DNA of 64,000 nt from Draconibacterium mangrovi. Lineage in GTDB: Bacteria > Bacteroidota > Bacteroidia > Bacteroidales > Prolixibacteraceae. Of the stretch, positions 16,749 through 25,909 are shown in pieces. The first letter of the stretch is position 1. The number at the start of each line of letters is the position of its first letter. The notes beneath the pieces are model-generated. The model was not told where the DNA came from, made no database searches, and saw only the letters and a list, made by a program, of their open reading frames with translations. The stretch covers positions 80,689 to 144,688 of the forward strand of contig NZ_JAAAGB010000010.1 in the NCBI RefSeq assembly GCF_010586825.1. The letters are read 5' to 3'. Position numbers and translations under genes: made by a program.

Positions 16749-19034
16749 TTAAAACGGAAATCCCAGACTAAAATGAAAACGCGACTCGTTGTCCTGATTA
16801 TTACCCGATATTAATAACTGCATCGGCCCCATAAGCGAATCGTACTTAAATCCGAAACTATAGCCCCAAATATTATCGCCAAATGGCTGTGTTGTCAGAT
16901 GTTCGAACAAATCTTCGTAAGTACTCGCGGTGGCAGCTACATTAACTTTTGTAGTTACGTATAGTCCCGAAGCGATTTCCCAGCTTAATGATGATTTTGC
17001 AACCGCATAGTTGTAGGTGTAAATTTCAGCAAAATTAAAGCCTGCCAGGTCTTTAAACTGTAGCTTGCCGGGGCCAAACTGCGATCCGCCCAACATATAA
17101 ATCCCGTTGGCACCTGAATCATCGGTGCTAAATCCTGCTCCCACCTCGAAATTATAGGTAAGCTTGCGGGCAAACGTTGTATACCAGTTATGATCGATCG
17201 TTAAAGTTGCATATGGATCATTAATTTCCCCGATTAAATAATCTCTCGGTTCTGCAGTATTTAAGTTCATTTTGCTGTTGGCCGACAAAATATGCTGAAA
17301 TCCAATATTCAGTTTTATACCTCTTTTCGGGAAATAAAGATCGTCGGTGGTATTTACCTTGTAGTACAACTGATAACCCCAGTCGTGCGATTTCAGGTAA
17401 TCGAAATCGGTTTCCGGATAAATCGATTGCAGATCGGCTCGTGGTGTTAAACGGTTGTATTTATAAAATGCATTGCCCCCTAATTGGTGATTCAAACCAA
17501 ACAAATACTCCAGTCCGTACCCCCCGGCGAAATAACCCTTTTTGTAGTTACCAAGCCGATTGCCACCATCGTAAAACGGAAGTTTAAAGCTGTAGGTGTC
17601 CATAAAGAAATAGTCGGACAGGCGTTGTTTCTTGCCAACGAACTTATTCAACTTGATTTCCATACCCGGGTTTTCGGCAATATTAAAGGAGACTAACATG
17701 CGTGTTGCCGGAGCAATCATATTTCGCAATGTAAAATTGGTGGTAATCCCAACCCCCAGATCATCGTCGTAGCGTGGAGCGAGCTTCACCATTGCTCTTG
17801 GTCTTTCTTTTACATGAAAAACAAGAATATAACCTTCACTGTTCCAATCTCTTTTTAGCGAATAAGTCAGCTTCCCGAAATGCATGGAGCCATACATAAA
17901 ATCAATGGCTTCCTTAATATCTTCTGCACTAATCCTATCACCAATTTCTATTCCCGATTTCGACAAAACAAAATTCCTGCTCAAATACTTCAACCCCGTT
18001 ACTTCCATTCCTGTAATCCTGATCTTTTCAGGTTGCGGAATTCGATTTACAGCGTTGAATTTTAAGTCGTATTTATCGGCCAGTGCTTTTATTTCATTCC
18101 ATTTTCCCCGGGCGGCATCTTCGCCAATCTGCTGAATTTCCTGTCCTTTCACAAAATCGGCAGCTGAATAATCATGCAGATCCGGGATGATCAATACATC
18201 GCATTTTGAAAACTGTTCTTTGGCGTCAACAATCCCACCAAGAGCTATCGACCGCTGCAGAATATCCGTCATCGACCTGATATCGTCAGCAGTAATATCT
18301 TCCTGAAAGCCGACATAAACCCCAATAATTATATCGGCGCCCATATATATGGCTTCCTGAACCGGAAAATTGCGGGTAACTCCTCCGTCAACCAAAAGCA
18401 TCGAGTCCATTTGAACCGGTGAAAAAACGGTTGGGATAGACATGCTTGCACGAATCGATTTCACCAAATCGCCGGAGCTGTGTTCAATGGTTTCTCCCGA
18501 TATCATATCAACCGACATACAATGAAATGGTACAGGCAGTTTGTTAAAATCTTCTTCTTCGGTAAGGGGCCAGAGCAGTTCGGAAAAATAAGCTTCAAGA
18601 TGTTGCCCGTCAATAACACCGGCCGGCAGGTTGATCCTTTTTTCACGTATCGGAATATCGAAAAGGTATTTCTTTGTTTCTTCCTTTTCGTCCATGGCTA
18701 CACTTAACAGCCTTTCTTTATCGGTTAACAACACATCCCAGTTGGCGTTTTTATTGATATCAGAAAGCTCATCCGCCGTATAACCAACAGCGTATAAACT
18801 GCCCATAATACTTCCCATGCTGGTTCCGGTAATAATATCGGGTCGTATTCCGGCTTCTTCAAGCACTTTTAGCACACCAATATGCGCCAAACCTTTTGCT
18901 CCTCCTCCGCTTAAAACCACAGCGACTTTGGGCTTTTCAACATTATTATCTTCTTGAGAATAAACAGGAAAAACAGCCAGTAGAAAAAATACAATGGCTA
19001 CTAATTGATTAGTTGTGAGGATAGAATTTTTCAT
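16749..19034 (-). CDS. Patatin-like phospholipase with outer-membrane barrel (type Vd autotransporter, PlpD-like)
   Basis: A 761-residue exported protein. After a signal peptide (residues 1-26) comes a patatin domain with the oxyanion loop SGGGAKG (42-48), nucleophile motif GTSMG (Ser72) and the catalytic-dyad DGG at about 216. A POTRA-like segment (about 325-400) and a C-terminal 16-strand BamA/TamA-like barrel (about 400-761, ending in aromatic SLGFPF) follow. This is the architecture of type Vd secreted lipases such as PlpD, in which the barrel displays or secretes the lipase. The stop of a 58-codon gene lies 90 bases upstream. Confidence 0.92.
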   Translation of the reverse strand: MKNSILTTNQLVAIVFFLLAVFPVYSQEDNNVEKPKVAVVLSGGGAKGLAHIGVLKVLEEAGIRPDIITGTSMGSIMGSLYAVGYTADELSDINKNANWDVLLTDKERLLSVAMDEKEETKKYLFDIPIREKRINLPAGVIDGQHLEAYFSELLWPLTEEEDFNKLPVPFHCMSVDMISGETIEHSSGDLVKSIRASMSIPTVFSPVQMDSMLLVDGGVTRNFPVQEAIYMGADIIIGVYVGFQEDITADDIRSMTDILQRSIALGGIVDAKEQFSKCDVLIIPDLHDYSAADFVKGQEIQQIGEDAARGKWNEIKALADKYDLKFNAVNRIPQPEKIRITGMEVTGLKYLSRNFVLSKSGIEIGDRISAEDIKEAIDFMYGSMHFGKLTYSLKRDWNSEGYILVFHVKERPRAMVKLAPRYDDDLGVGITTNFTLRNMIAPATRMLVSFNIAENPGMEIKLNKFVGKKQRLSDYFFMDTYSFKLPFYDGGNRLGNYKKGYFAGGYGLEYLFGLNHQLGGNAFYKYNRLTPRADLQSIYPETDFDYLKSHDWGYQLYYKVNTTDDLYFPKRGIKLNIGFQHILSANSKMNLNTAEPRDYLIGEINDPYATLTIDHNWYTTFARKLTYNFEVGAGFSTDDSGANGIYMLGGSQFGPGKLQFKDLAGFNFAEIYTYNYAVAKSSLSWEIASGLYVTTKVNVAATASTYEDLFEHLTTQPFGDNIWGYSFGFKYDSLMGPMQLLISGNNQDNESRFHFSLGFPF

Positions 19035-19124
19035 GCCCGAATGGCTTATTTAATTTCCTTTTTCCTGCGCTAAAATAAATACAGGCCCCGAAAACAGTTC
19101 AATACAATCCTGACCCGGTTTATA

Positions 19125-19301
19125 TTAATCGCATGAATTTAAGAAATTAACCAATTCGTGCACATCTTTTTTCGACGAAAATGGATAACCACCATTGGTT
19201 TGCAGAGAGTAAATATTGTGATATAAAATACTCTCCTTCTGGGGTGTAGCATCTTCAATCATTGCAATCGCTTCCTGGTATAACTGGTCTCTGTACTTCA
19301 T
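19125..19301 (-). CDS. Small protein of 58 residues, unknown function
   Basis: A short frame, MKYRDQLYQEAIAMIEDATP... ending VNFLNSCD. The composition is that of a normal soluble protein: an amphipathic N-terminal helix, then a segment with NGGYPFSSKKDV. A perfect -7 promoter box (TATATTTG on the minus strand, 19322-19329) stands at the right distance upstream, and the frame is the only plausible gene in a 327-base gap. I recognise no family. It may be transcribed together with the patatin gene that follows. Confidence 0.6.
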   Translation of the reverse strand: MKYRDQLYQEAIAMIEDATPQKESILYHNIYSLQTNGGYPFSSKKDVHELVNFLNSCD

Positions 19302-19321
19302 TCTATTTTGTGTTTAACTGA

Positions 19322-19329
19322 CAAATATA
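19322..19329 (-). promoter_or_regulatory. -7 promoter box upstream of the 58-residue gene
   Basis: TATATTTG on the minus strand matches TAnnTTTG exactly. Initiation would fall near 19316, about 15 bases before the ATG at 19301. No clear -33 element. Confidence 0.5.
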
Positions 19330-19361
19330 TTATTATCTGATAGATAGCACCGGGAATTTAC

Positions 19362-20132
19362 TTATTTACCAACCCATTCCTTGAATTCGGTTGCCTTTAA
19401 ACGGCTAATTGTAATGGGTTCGTCAAAAGGAGGAATGAGTCTCAGAATCAACTTCCCGCCAAAATGATTTTCGAATTTCCGGATGGCATTAATATGCACA
19501 ATCGAACTTCGGTTGGTGCGAAAAAACAGATCAGGGTCGAGCTGTTCTTCCAGCTTTTCAATGGTTAAATCAATTACATGTTCTTTGCTCTGGAAAGTTA
19601 CGGCTGTTGTTACGCGGTTTTCGGTGTAAAACCAGGCTACATCTTCCACATCGAGTTTAAAATACGATGTTGCCCCGCTAATGAGAAAACGCTTCCGGTA
19701 TTTCTTTTCGCCTGATGTTATTGCCTGCAGCAGCTCTTTATAATCGGGAGCACTTTCCGACTTTTCGTTTGATACCAAAACCATGTGTTCGAGTTTCTCA
19801 ACAGATAAACGAAGCTTGTCTTCTTTTATCGGTTTTAACAGATAATCGATACTGTTTACCTGGAAAGCGCGCAAAGCATATTCGTCGTAAGCCGTGGTAA
19901 ATATTACCATACTGGTTACATTTACCTGGTCGAATATGGAGAAACTGATACCATCGGTTAGCTGAATATCCATAAAGATTAGGTCGGGTGCCGGATTATT
20001 TTTCAGCCAGGCAACCGTGCTCTTTACACTTTCAAACCATTCAACAATTTGCCAGTCGGGCCGCAGTTTTTCAACCATTCCCCTTAGCAAACGATAGTTG
20101 TGTAACTCATCTTCAACAATAATAACTCTCAC
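19362..20132 (-). CDS. LytTR family response regulator
   Basis: A 256-residue response regulator. The receiver domain (1-120) has the acidic pair ED at 7-8, phospho-acceptor Asp55 (LIFMDIQLTDG) and Lys in LLKPIKED. The DNA-binding LytTR domain (about 150-256) shows VAWFYTENRVTTAVTF, FFRTNRSSIVHINAI and ISRLKATEFKEWVG. LytTR regulators bind pairs of direct repeats. It follows its kinase gene by 92 bases at the end of the RND efflux operon, so it may control that operon. Confidence 0.94.
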   Translation of the reverse strand: MRVIIVEDELHNYRLLRGMVEKLRPDWQIVEWFESVKSTVAWLKNNPAPDLIFMDIQLTDGISFSIFDQVNVTSMVIFTTAYDEYALRAFQVNSIDYLLKPIKEDKLRLSVEKLEHMVLVSNEKSESAPDYKELLQAITSGEKKYRKRFLISGATSYFKLDVEDVAWFYTENRVTTAVTFQSKEHVIDLTIEKLEEQLDPDLFFRTNRSSIVHINAIRKFENHFGGKLILRLIPPFDEPITISRLKATEFKEWVGK

Positions 20133-20224
20133 ACTCTGCTTTTTAATTATACTTTTCTTCGTTTATCGATTTTGCGGCTCAATATCTGAGTTAAATTTCA
20201 ATTTATCTGTAACTCAAATCGCAT

Positions 20225-21295
20225 TCACAATAACGGTACTTTCACTTCAAACCAGTTCTCATCGTACTGAACCACAATTTCTTTTTCTGTCAAAATCTCA
20301 TAACGCCTTACCAGGTTCCTTAATCCTGTTTTAGTAGAATAAGAGGCCTCTCTCCGATTCAAACTATTGGAAACCACCAAATAATCACCCTCAAGGTATA
20401 CCTTAATCCGAAGCGGTGTTTCCCGGCTTGTTATATTGTGTTTAATTGCATTTTCAATGAGCAACTGTCCCGTTAAAGGGGCAATTTCACGGTCCTTGTT
20501 ATCGTTTTCCACATGGGTTGTCACATTTAAACCCTCACCTAACCTTTCTTTATGCAAGGCACAATAGGCTTTCATAAAATCGAGCTCCTCGCCTAACTTC
20601 ACCAATCGTTTTTCTTTACTCTGCAAAACATACCTGTACACATCGGTAAAGTTTTCGGTAAACTCCACGGCCACATCCGGATTGTAAATAATCAGCGATT
20701 TTAACACACTCAGGTTATTGAAAAGAAAGTGCGGATTTAACTGGTCTTGCAACGAGTTGTAGTCCATGCGCAACTTTTCGCGTTTCATTTCAGCAATTTG
20801 CTCCTGCGTGTCGAACCATTTTTGAGTAAAACGGGCAATTGTAAGTGAATTGGCCACCATTTGCACAAAAACCAATCCGGTAACCATTCCCATAATTACC
20901 CCTGAGCGCGATTCGCCAATACCCAGTTTAGGATCGATGAAATACATTATCGCACGATGAGCAAAATAAAGGAATAATATTCCCACCGTAATCTGTAAGA
21001 AAAGCCGCAACTTTATCTTTTTTGGTACAGGCAGAAAACGCTCCAGAATATTATCGAGAATAATCTGCAACTCGGCCGCAACATTAAAAGCAAGAATTAC
21101 TACCACATAAATTACAAGTGGTATTTTAATATCATCCTTGGCGGGAATATGTGTAACATAAGAAATAAAATGTAACACCAGTACAGCAATAATGCTAATG
21201 ATAACAAAGCGCCCCAGAACACTGACGGGCTCGTAACTGGGCAACCTCATCACAAGGTTTTCCTTTTTCTTGCTATGTAGTTCTAAACACTTCAT
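20225..21295 (-). CDS. LytS/YehU-type sensor histidine kinase
   Basis: A 356-residue membrane kinase: four predicted helices (about 28-50, 58-80, 98-120, 135-155), then the His_kinase domain with the phosphorylation site LNPHFLFNNLS (His189) and an ATPase domain (LLIENAIKHN; GLRNLVRRYEILT). This is the standard partner of LytTR regulators, and one is encoded just downstream. It has no large extracellular sensor, so the signal is probably sensed in the membrane. Sixteen bases separate it from the tolC gene upstream. An alternative start is the ATG at 21250 (MRLPSYEPV). Confidence 0.93.
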   Translation of the reverse strand: MKCLELHSKKKENLVMRLPSYEPVSVLGRFVIISIIAVLVLHFISYVTHIPAKDDIKIPLVIYVVVILAFNVAAELQIILDNILERFLPVPKKIKLRLFLQITVGILFLYFAHRAIMYFIDPKLGIGESRSGVIMGMVTGLVFVQMVANSLTIARFTQKWFDTQEQIAEMKREKLRMDYNSLQDQLNPHFLFNNLSVLKSLIIYNPDVAVEFTENFTDVYRYVLQSKEKRLVKLGEELDFMKAYCALHKERLGEGLNVTTHVENDNKDREIAPLTGQLLIENAIKHNITSRETPLRIKVYLEGDYLVVSNSLNRREASYSTKTGLRNLVRRYEILTEKEIVVQYDENWFEVKVPLL

Positions 21296-21311
21296 TTCTT
21301 TCTTAACGGTC

Positions 21312-22706
21312 CTAGTTTTCTTCTTCAGGCATATACAGGTTTCCGGTTACACTTTGCCACCTGGTTTTAAGCACCTCGAAACTGGCAATAGTTTGAGTTA
21401 GCTGCGCTTTAGCCTGAACCCACTGCGCCTGTGCATTCAACATATCGGTGGTTGTATTTATGCCCACCTCAAAACTGGCCTTGGTTTCGTTCATACTTTC
21501 CTCGGCCTCGGCAACACTTTTTTGCGCCAAAAGAATGGATTCGTAAGCTTCCTCAACCTGCACCTTTACCTGCATAACCTCAAGATTAATCAAATCATTT
21601 GTATGTTGCAAATCTGTTACGGCCTGTTGTACTTTTAATTGCGCCGCACGCTGTTTCTTTTTTCCTTGTCCCCACTGGAAAATCGGGATAGAAACCTGCG
21701 CCGCCAGCATTGGCTGAAAATCGATTTCCTCGTACAGATCTTTTACCCAGTAACTGGTATATTGTGCGCTAAGACCAACGGTTGGCAAATAATCGGCACG
21801 TGTAATTTTAGCATCCAACTCTGAAATTTCTTTTTGCTTTTCAAGAATTTTAAGCTCGTTTCGTTTATTACCAGCCTGTGTCAATCCATCTTCCAGATTA
21901 AACAATTTTACTTCGGGACTTGCATTGTGACTAATTTGAATTTCAGTATCAAGTGGCTGACCCAAAATCTGATTCAAATACATTTTGGCCACTTTTAAAC
22001 CGTTTCGCGCTTTTATCAGGTTCAAATCGGCTTCGTTTTTCTGTACAGTTACCCGCAGTTTTTCACTTGCCGGCTGCAATCCAACTTCGTACATCGCCGT
22101 CATTTGCTCTTCAAGTTCGGTAAGCATCTTAATGTATTCGTCTGCAATTTTGATATTCTCTTCAACTGTTGCCACCTGCCAAAAAGCCTTGTCAGTTTGC
22201 TCAATAACTTCCGAATACTTCATATTCAACGCCATATCGGCAATAGAAACTCCGGCATCGGCCTGCTTATTCGAGAAGCGAATTTTTCCGCCGGCATAAA
22301 TCGCCTGGTTAACTTCGAAACCACTATTTATCAATGTTAAACTTCCCAAATCGATATTCGTTCCGGGGCTCCACACATCGCTGGGTCCCGAGAAATTACC
22401 ATTTATTGCATCTTCTTCGCTGTTGGCCGTTTGTAGAAAATGACCGGGTATACTTATCGGATCCATTCCCGGGCGGTGCATCAACGATGACGAAAAACCA
22501 ACCGAAGGCAAATAAGCCGTTCTGGCGACTTCCTGGTTTACCTGCGCTTCGCGGTTTTGTAGGGCCGCATTTTTCAATTCCTTATTGAAAGCAATAGCTT
22601 GCTCGCGGCATTCTTCCAGTGTCATTACTTTTTGTGCAAAAGTGTTACCAAATACAGTTAGCAAAACGATAACTGTACTGGCTATATATTTAAGTAATTG
22701 ATTCAT
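21312..22706 (-). CDS. TolC family outer-membrane factor of the RND system
   Basis: A 464-residue TolC homologue with a signal peptide (residues 1-25, ending TFAQ) and the double helical-hairpin repeat (about 150-250 and 340-450). Family motifs include NREAQVNQEVARTAYLP, GFEVNQAIYAGGKI and FEVGINTTTDMLNAQAQ. It is third in the operon adaptor-pump-TolC-kinase-regulator and supplies the outer-membrane channel. An intergenic region of 155 bases with a structured element separates it from the pump gene. Confidence 0.93.
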   Translation of the reverse strand: MNQLLKYIASTVIVLLTVFGNTFAQKVMTLEECREQAIAFNKELKNAALQNREAQVNQEVARTAYLPSVGFSSSLMHRPGMDPISIPGHFLQTANSEEDAINGNFSGPSDVWSPGTNIDLGSLTLINSGFEVNQAIYAGGKIRFSNKQADAGVSIADMALNMKYSEVIEQTDKAFWQVATVEENIKIADEYIKMLTELEEQMTAMYEVGLQPASEKLRVTVQKNEADLNLIKARNGLKVAKMYLNQILGQPLDTEIQISHNASPEVKLFNLEDGLTQAGNKRNELKILEKQKEISELDAKITRADYLPTVGLSAQYTSYWVKDLYEEIDFQPMLAAQVSIPIFQWGQGKKKQRAAQLKVQQAVTDLQHTNDLINLEVMQVKVQVEEAYESILLAQKSVAEAEESMNETKASFEVGINTTTDMLNAQAQWVQAKAQLTQTIASFEVLKTRWQSVTGNLYMPEEEN

Positions 22707-22747
22707 TCCTATTTATACTTTTTTGATTGAATTCATTTTTCTTTTTT

Positions 22748-22835
22748 AGAAAAGTTGACCCCGATTTTTACCTAACCACAAGGATTAGAAATTGTCGTCC
22801 CCCATCGACATATAAAAAACGGGGCAACTTTTTCT
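22748..22835. repeat. Structured element (three-way-junction fold) between RND pump and tolC
   Basis: Outer arms 22748-22770 and 22811-22835 pair over about 16 positions with one bulge and one mismatch (core GTTG-CCCCG). Inside are two hairpins: CTAACC with GGATTAG (22772-22788, one bulge) and TGTCG with CGACA (22793-22810). Together they make a compact three-way junction of 88 bases. It could be an RNA element adjusting tolC expression relative to the pump, or a small palindromic repeat. Confidence 0.55.
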
Positions 22836-22861
22836 ATCTCTGTCTACATTCACAATCACAA

Positions 22862-25800
22862 TTATGCTTTTGTCGTTAATTTACTTCCATCAACACGATA
22901 CAAAACGGTGTAAAGCACCGGAACAACTACAAGGGTAATTATCGATCCAACTGCTAAACCGAACATGATAACGATGGCTGTTGAGTTAAACATCGAGTCG
23001 GTGATAAGCGGTGCCATACCCAAAATTGTTGTCAGCGAGGCCATCATTACCGGACGCAAACGCGATAACGCAGCATCGATAGTTGCTTTCAAGCGATCTT
23101 TTCCTCCCTTGATGTTCTGGTTTATTTCATCGAGCAGAACCACCGCATTTTTTATCATCATACCAATCAATCCCAAAGCACCGATGATTCCTGCAAAGGT
23201 GAGGTACACACCTGTAGTTGCCAGACCCAGAACAATACCTACAAATGCAAATGGCACCACCAGGAAAATGATTATTGGTTGTTTAAGATTATTAAATATG
23301 CCGATGATTATAATCGCCATTAAGCCGATTGCAAGCGGCAAGAACATAAACAGCGCCGAGTTGGCTTCGCCTGAACGGGCAGTAGCTCCTTCCCAGTGCA
23401 GTTCGTATCCTTCGGGCATATCAATTGCTTCAACTTTAGCTTGAAATTTCGCCTGAACTTCGGCAGCTGTGTATCCGTCGGCAGCGTCGCATTGTGCTTT
23501 AATTGCCCGTTTATTATCTAAACGATGTATCAATTCGTAGTCCCATGTTACTTTCATGGTATCAACAATTTGCGACAGTGGCACACTTTCACGGCTTTGC
23601 TGTCCCCAAACCGGGATATTCAGCAGTTGCTCTATATTATCAGCCACTTTGTTATCGGTGCGCAATACGATCGGCAGCATTTTATCGCCTTCGTAAATGG
23701 CTCCGATTGGTCGTCCGTCAGTGGCTACCAAAATGGAATTCCCCATATCTGCACGCGACAATCCAAGTGGTTGCGCACGTTCAACCGAATAAACAGGAAC
23801 AATTTTTTTGGTTTGATTTTTCCAGTCGTCGGTAACATTTACAGCCGATGGCTCTTCTAAAAAAATACGTTTTGCCTGGTTGGCCAAATCCTTTAATACA
23901 GCAGGATCGGGGCCAATAAACTGCGCCTCAATATCGGCATCGGCAAAAGCTGCTCCGTATTCCATCACCCGAACAAATGCATTCGGATAATTCTCATTCA
24001 GGTAGTTTTCAATCTCAGGGATTAATGTTTCTACCCTGTCGGTATTGTTTGTTTCAACAATAAAATCGGCATAGTTTGCTCCACCTGTTTGCATATGACG
24101 CATTAACAGGTAACGCGCGGGCGGACGACCAACAGATCCGGTAACCGCATGCACACCATTCATGGCCAAAATATCTTCCTGAATTTGTTTTACATCGTCT
24201 TCAACAGAATCAATATCGGCTCCCTGTGGCAGGAAGTACTCAATAAAAAACTGGTCATAATCTATTTTCGACATAAAGTCGACTTTTACAAAACGGAACG
24301 ACCAGAATGCAAAGATCAGGATTGCAAAAGAACTTAGTGCAAACATGTATTTATTGCGTACGGCCCATTTCAGGAATTTCCCAAAACTCTTGTACAAACC
24401 TTTATCGTAAGTTTCGGCATGTTCACCTTTCGGACGTTCTTTTCTGTAGAAATATTTTGCGTTAAACGGTGTCTGTATCATCGCAAAAATCCAGCTTAAA
24501 GTAAGCGAGATAATCAGCACGGTAAACAGTGACGATAGAAACTCACCGGCCTCGTTTGGTGACATGCGCAATGGCAGAAACGCCAGAATTGCAACTGCCG
24601 TAGCCCCCAACAATGGCAGCGCGGTCTTTTGTGCCGTATTTACAAAAGCTTTGCTTCGGTCCATGCCCGATTTCAGGTCGACCAGAATTCCATCAGCAAC
24701 AACAATAGCATTGTCAACCAACATACCCATGGCCAAAATAATAGCTGCCAGCGTAACCCGGTGCAATGGTAGGCCTATGGCCAACATCACAATCAAAGTT
24801 CCCATGATGGTAAAAATCAAACCGCTTGAAATAAGCAGTCCTGACCGGTATCCCATGGCAAACATCAGCACTACAATTACAATACCTACCGACATGGCCA
24901 AGTTCAACATAAAGTCTTTTACTGCATCATCAACGCGGTCGGGCTGATAATACACCTGGTTGATTTCGAAACCAACCGGCAATTCTTTTTGTAATTCGGC
25001 CAGCTTTTCATCCAGTCGCTCCCCCAGTTTCACCACGTTAATTCCACTCTCATTCGATAAACCCAGCGTTAAACCGGCTTTATCTTTGTAGAAGAGTGCT
25101 GCGTTTTGTGGCTCGAGGAACGATCTTTCAATCGTCGCAATATCGCCCAAACGGAAGTTTCCTCCGCCGGGGACCTGAATCAATAGATTTTCAATTTCTT
25201 CAATCGAAGTTATTTTTTGCCCCACTCCTACACGGATCGATTCGTCGCCTGTAACAATCGATCCCGGGTTGATAATCGCCGTTTCGTTTTGAATAGCTGC
25301 AGCAATGAAGAGCGGGTTTACACTTAAGCCTGCCAGCTTTTCAGGAGAAAAAACAATGTCGATGGATTCGGTTTTTTCACCAAAAATCTGCGAGCGGCGA
25401 ACACCATTAACGCTTAAAAGCTCGCGTTCGATGTATTCGGTGTATTTTACCAACTCATGATGCGAATATCCGTCGGCAGTTATGGCGTACAAAATTCCGT
25501 AAACATCGGCAAAGTCATCATTTACAATTGGATCCATAGCTCCGGCCGGCAACGAACCTTTTGCATCGTTAACTTTTCGTCTCAGGTGATCCCAAAGCTG
25601 CGGCAACTGCGGCGTTTTTACCGTTGGCTGAATGTAAACGGTAATGATCGACAAACCGGGGCGCGACACAGATTGTATCTCATCGATATTTTCCAGTTTC
25701 TGAATGGCTTTTTCCAGCGGATCGGTCACCTCCAATTCAACTTCGTGCGCGGTGGCTCCTTGGTAAACGGTAATTACCGTGGCTGCCTTAATCGGAATCT

Positions 25801-25909
25801 CGGCATCCTCCAGTTTCCCAATATTATTGTAAGCAATTATACCTCCCAGCAATACTGCTACCAGTATGGTGGAGATCATTGCTTTTTGATTCAGTAATTT
25901 TTCCAGCAT
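22862..25909 (-). CDS. RND efflux pump (AcrB/MexB-like inner-membrane transporter)
   Basis: A 1015-residue RND permease with the family layout: a first helix (MISTILVAVLLGG), porter domain, six helices (about 335-560), second porter/docking domain, and a last six-helix bundle from about 840. The proton-relay helix reads GMLVDNAIVVADG, so the second aspartate of the AcrB pair is Asn here. The N-terminus (LEDAEIPIKAATVITVYQGATAHEVE) is typical of Bacteroidota HAE-type pumps. The start codon overlaps the stop of the adaptor gene (TAATG at 25909). Substrates are unknown; drugs or detergents are likely. Confidence 0.95.
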   Translation of the reverse strand: MLEKLLNQKAMISTILVAVLLGGIIAYNNIGKLEDAEIPIKAATVITVYQGATAHEVELEVTDPLEKAIQKLENIDEIQSVSRPGLSIITVYIQPTVKTPQLPQLWDHLRRKVNDAKGSLPAGAMDPIVNDDFADVYGILYAITADGYSHHELVKYTEYIERELLSVNGVRRSQIFGEKTESIDIVFSPEKLAGLSVNPLFIAAAIQNETAIINPGSIVTGDESIRVGVGQKITSIEEIENLLIQVPGGGNFRLGDIATIERSFLEPQNAALFYKDKAGLTLGLSNESGINVVKLGERLDEKLAELQKELPVGFEINQVYYQPDRVDDAVKDFMLNLAMSVGIVIVVLMFAMGYRSGLLISSGLIFTIMGTLIVMLAIGLPLHRVTLAAIILAMGMLVDNAIVVADGILVDLKSGMDRSKAFVNTAQKTALPLLGATAVAILAFLPLRMSPNEAGEFLSSLFTVLIISLTLSWIFAMIQTPFNAKYFYRKERPKGEHAETYDKGLYKSFGKFLKWAVRNKYMFALSSFAILIFAFWSFRFVKVDFMSKIDYDQFFIEYFLPQGADIDSVEDDVKQIQEDILAMNGVHAVTGSVGRPPARYLLMRHMQTGGANYADFIVETNNTDRVETLIPEIENYLNENYPNAFVRVMEYGAAFADADIEAQFIGPDPAVLKDLANQAKRIFLEEPSAVNVTDDWKNQTKKIVPVYSVERAQPLGLSRADMGNSILVATDGRPIGAIYEGDKMLPIVLRTDNKVADNIEQLLNIPVWGQQSRESVPLSQIVDTMKVTWDYELIHRLDNKRAIKAQCDAADGYTAAEVQAKFQAKVEAIDMPEGYELHWEGATARSGEANSALFMFLPLAIGLMAIIIIGIFNNLKQPIIIFLVVPFAFVGIVLGLATTGVYLTFAGIIGALGLIGMMIKNAVVLLDEINQNIKGGKDRLKATIDAALSRLRPVMMASLTTILGMAPLITDSMFNSTAIVIMFGLAVGSIITLVVVPVLYTVLYRVDGSKLTTKA

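Noticed and set aside
22965..23444. Plus-strand frame of 159 codons opposite the RND pump
   Set aside because: Shadow of the pump gene's C-terminal helices.
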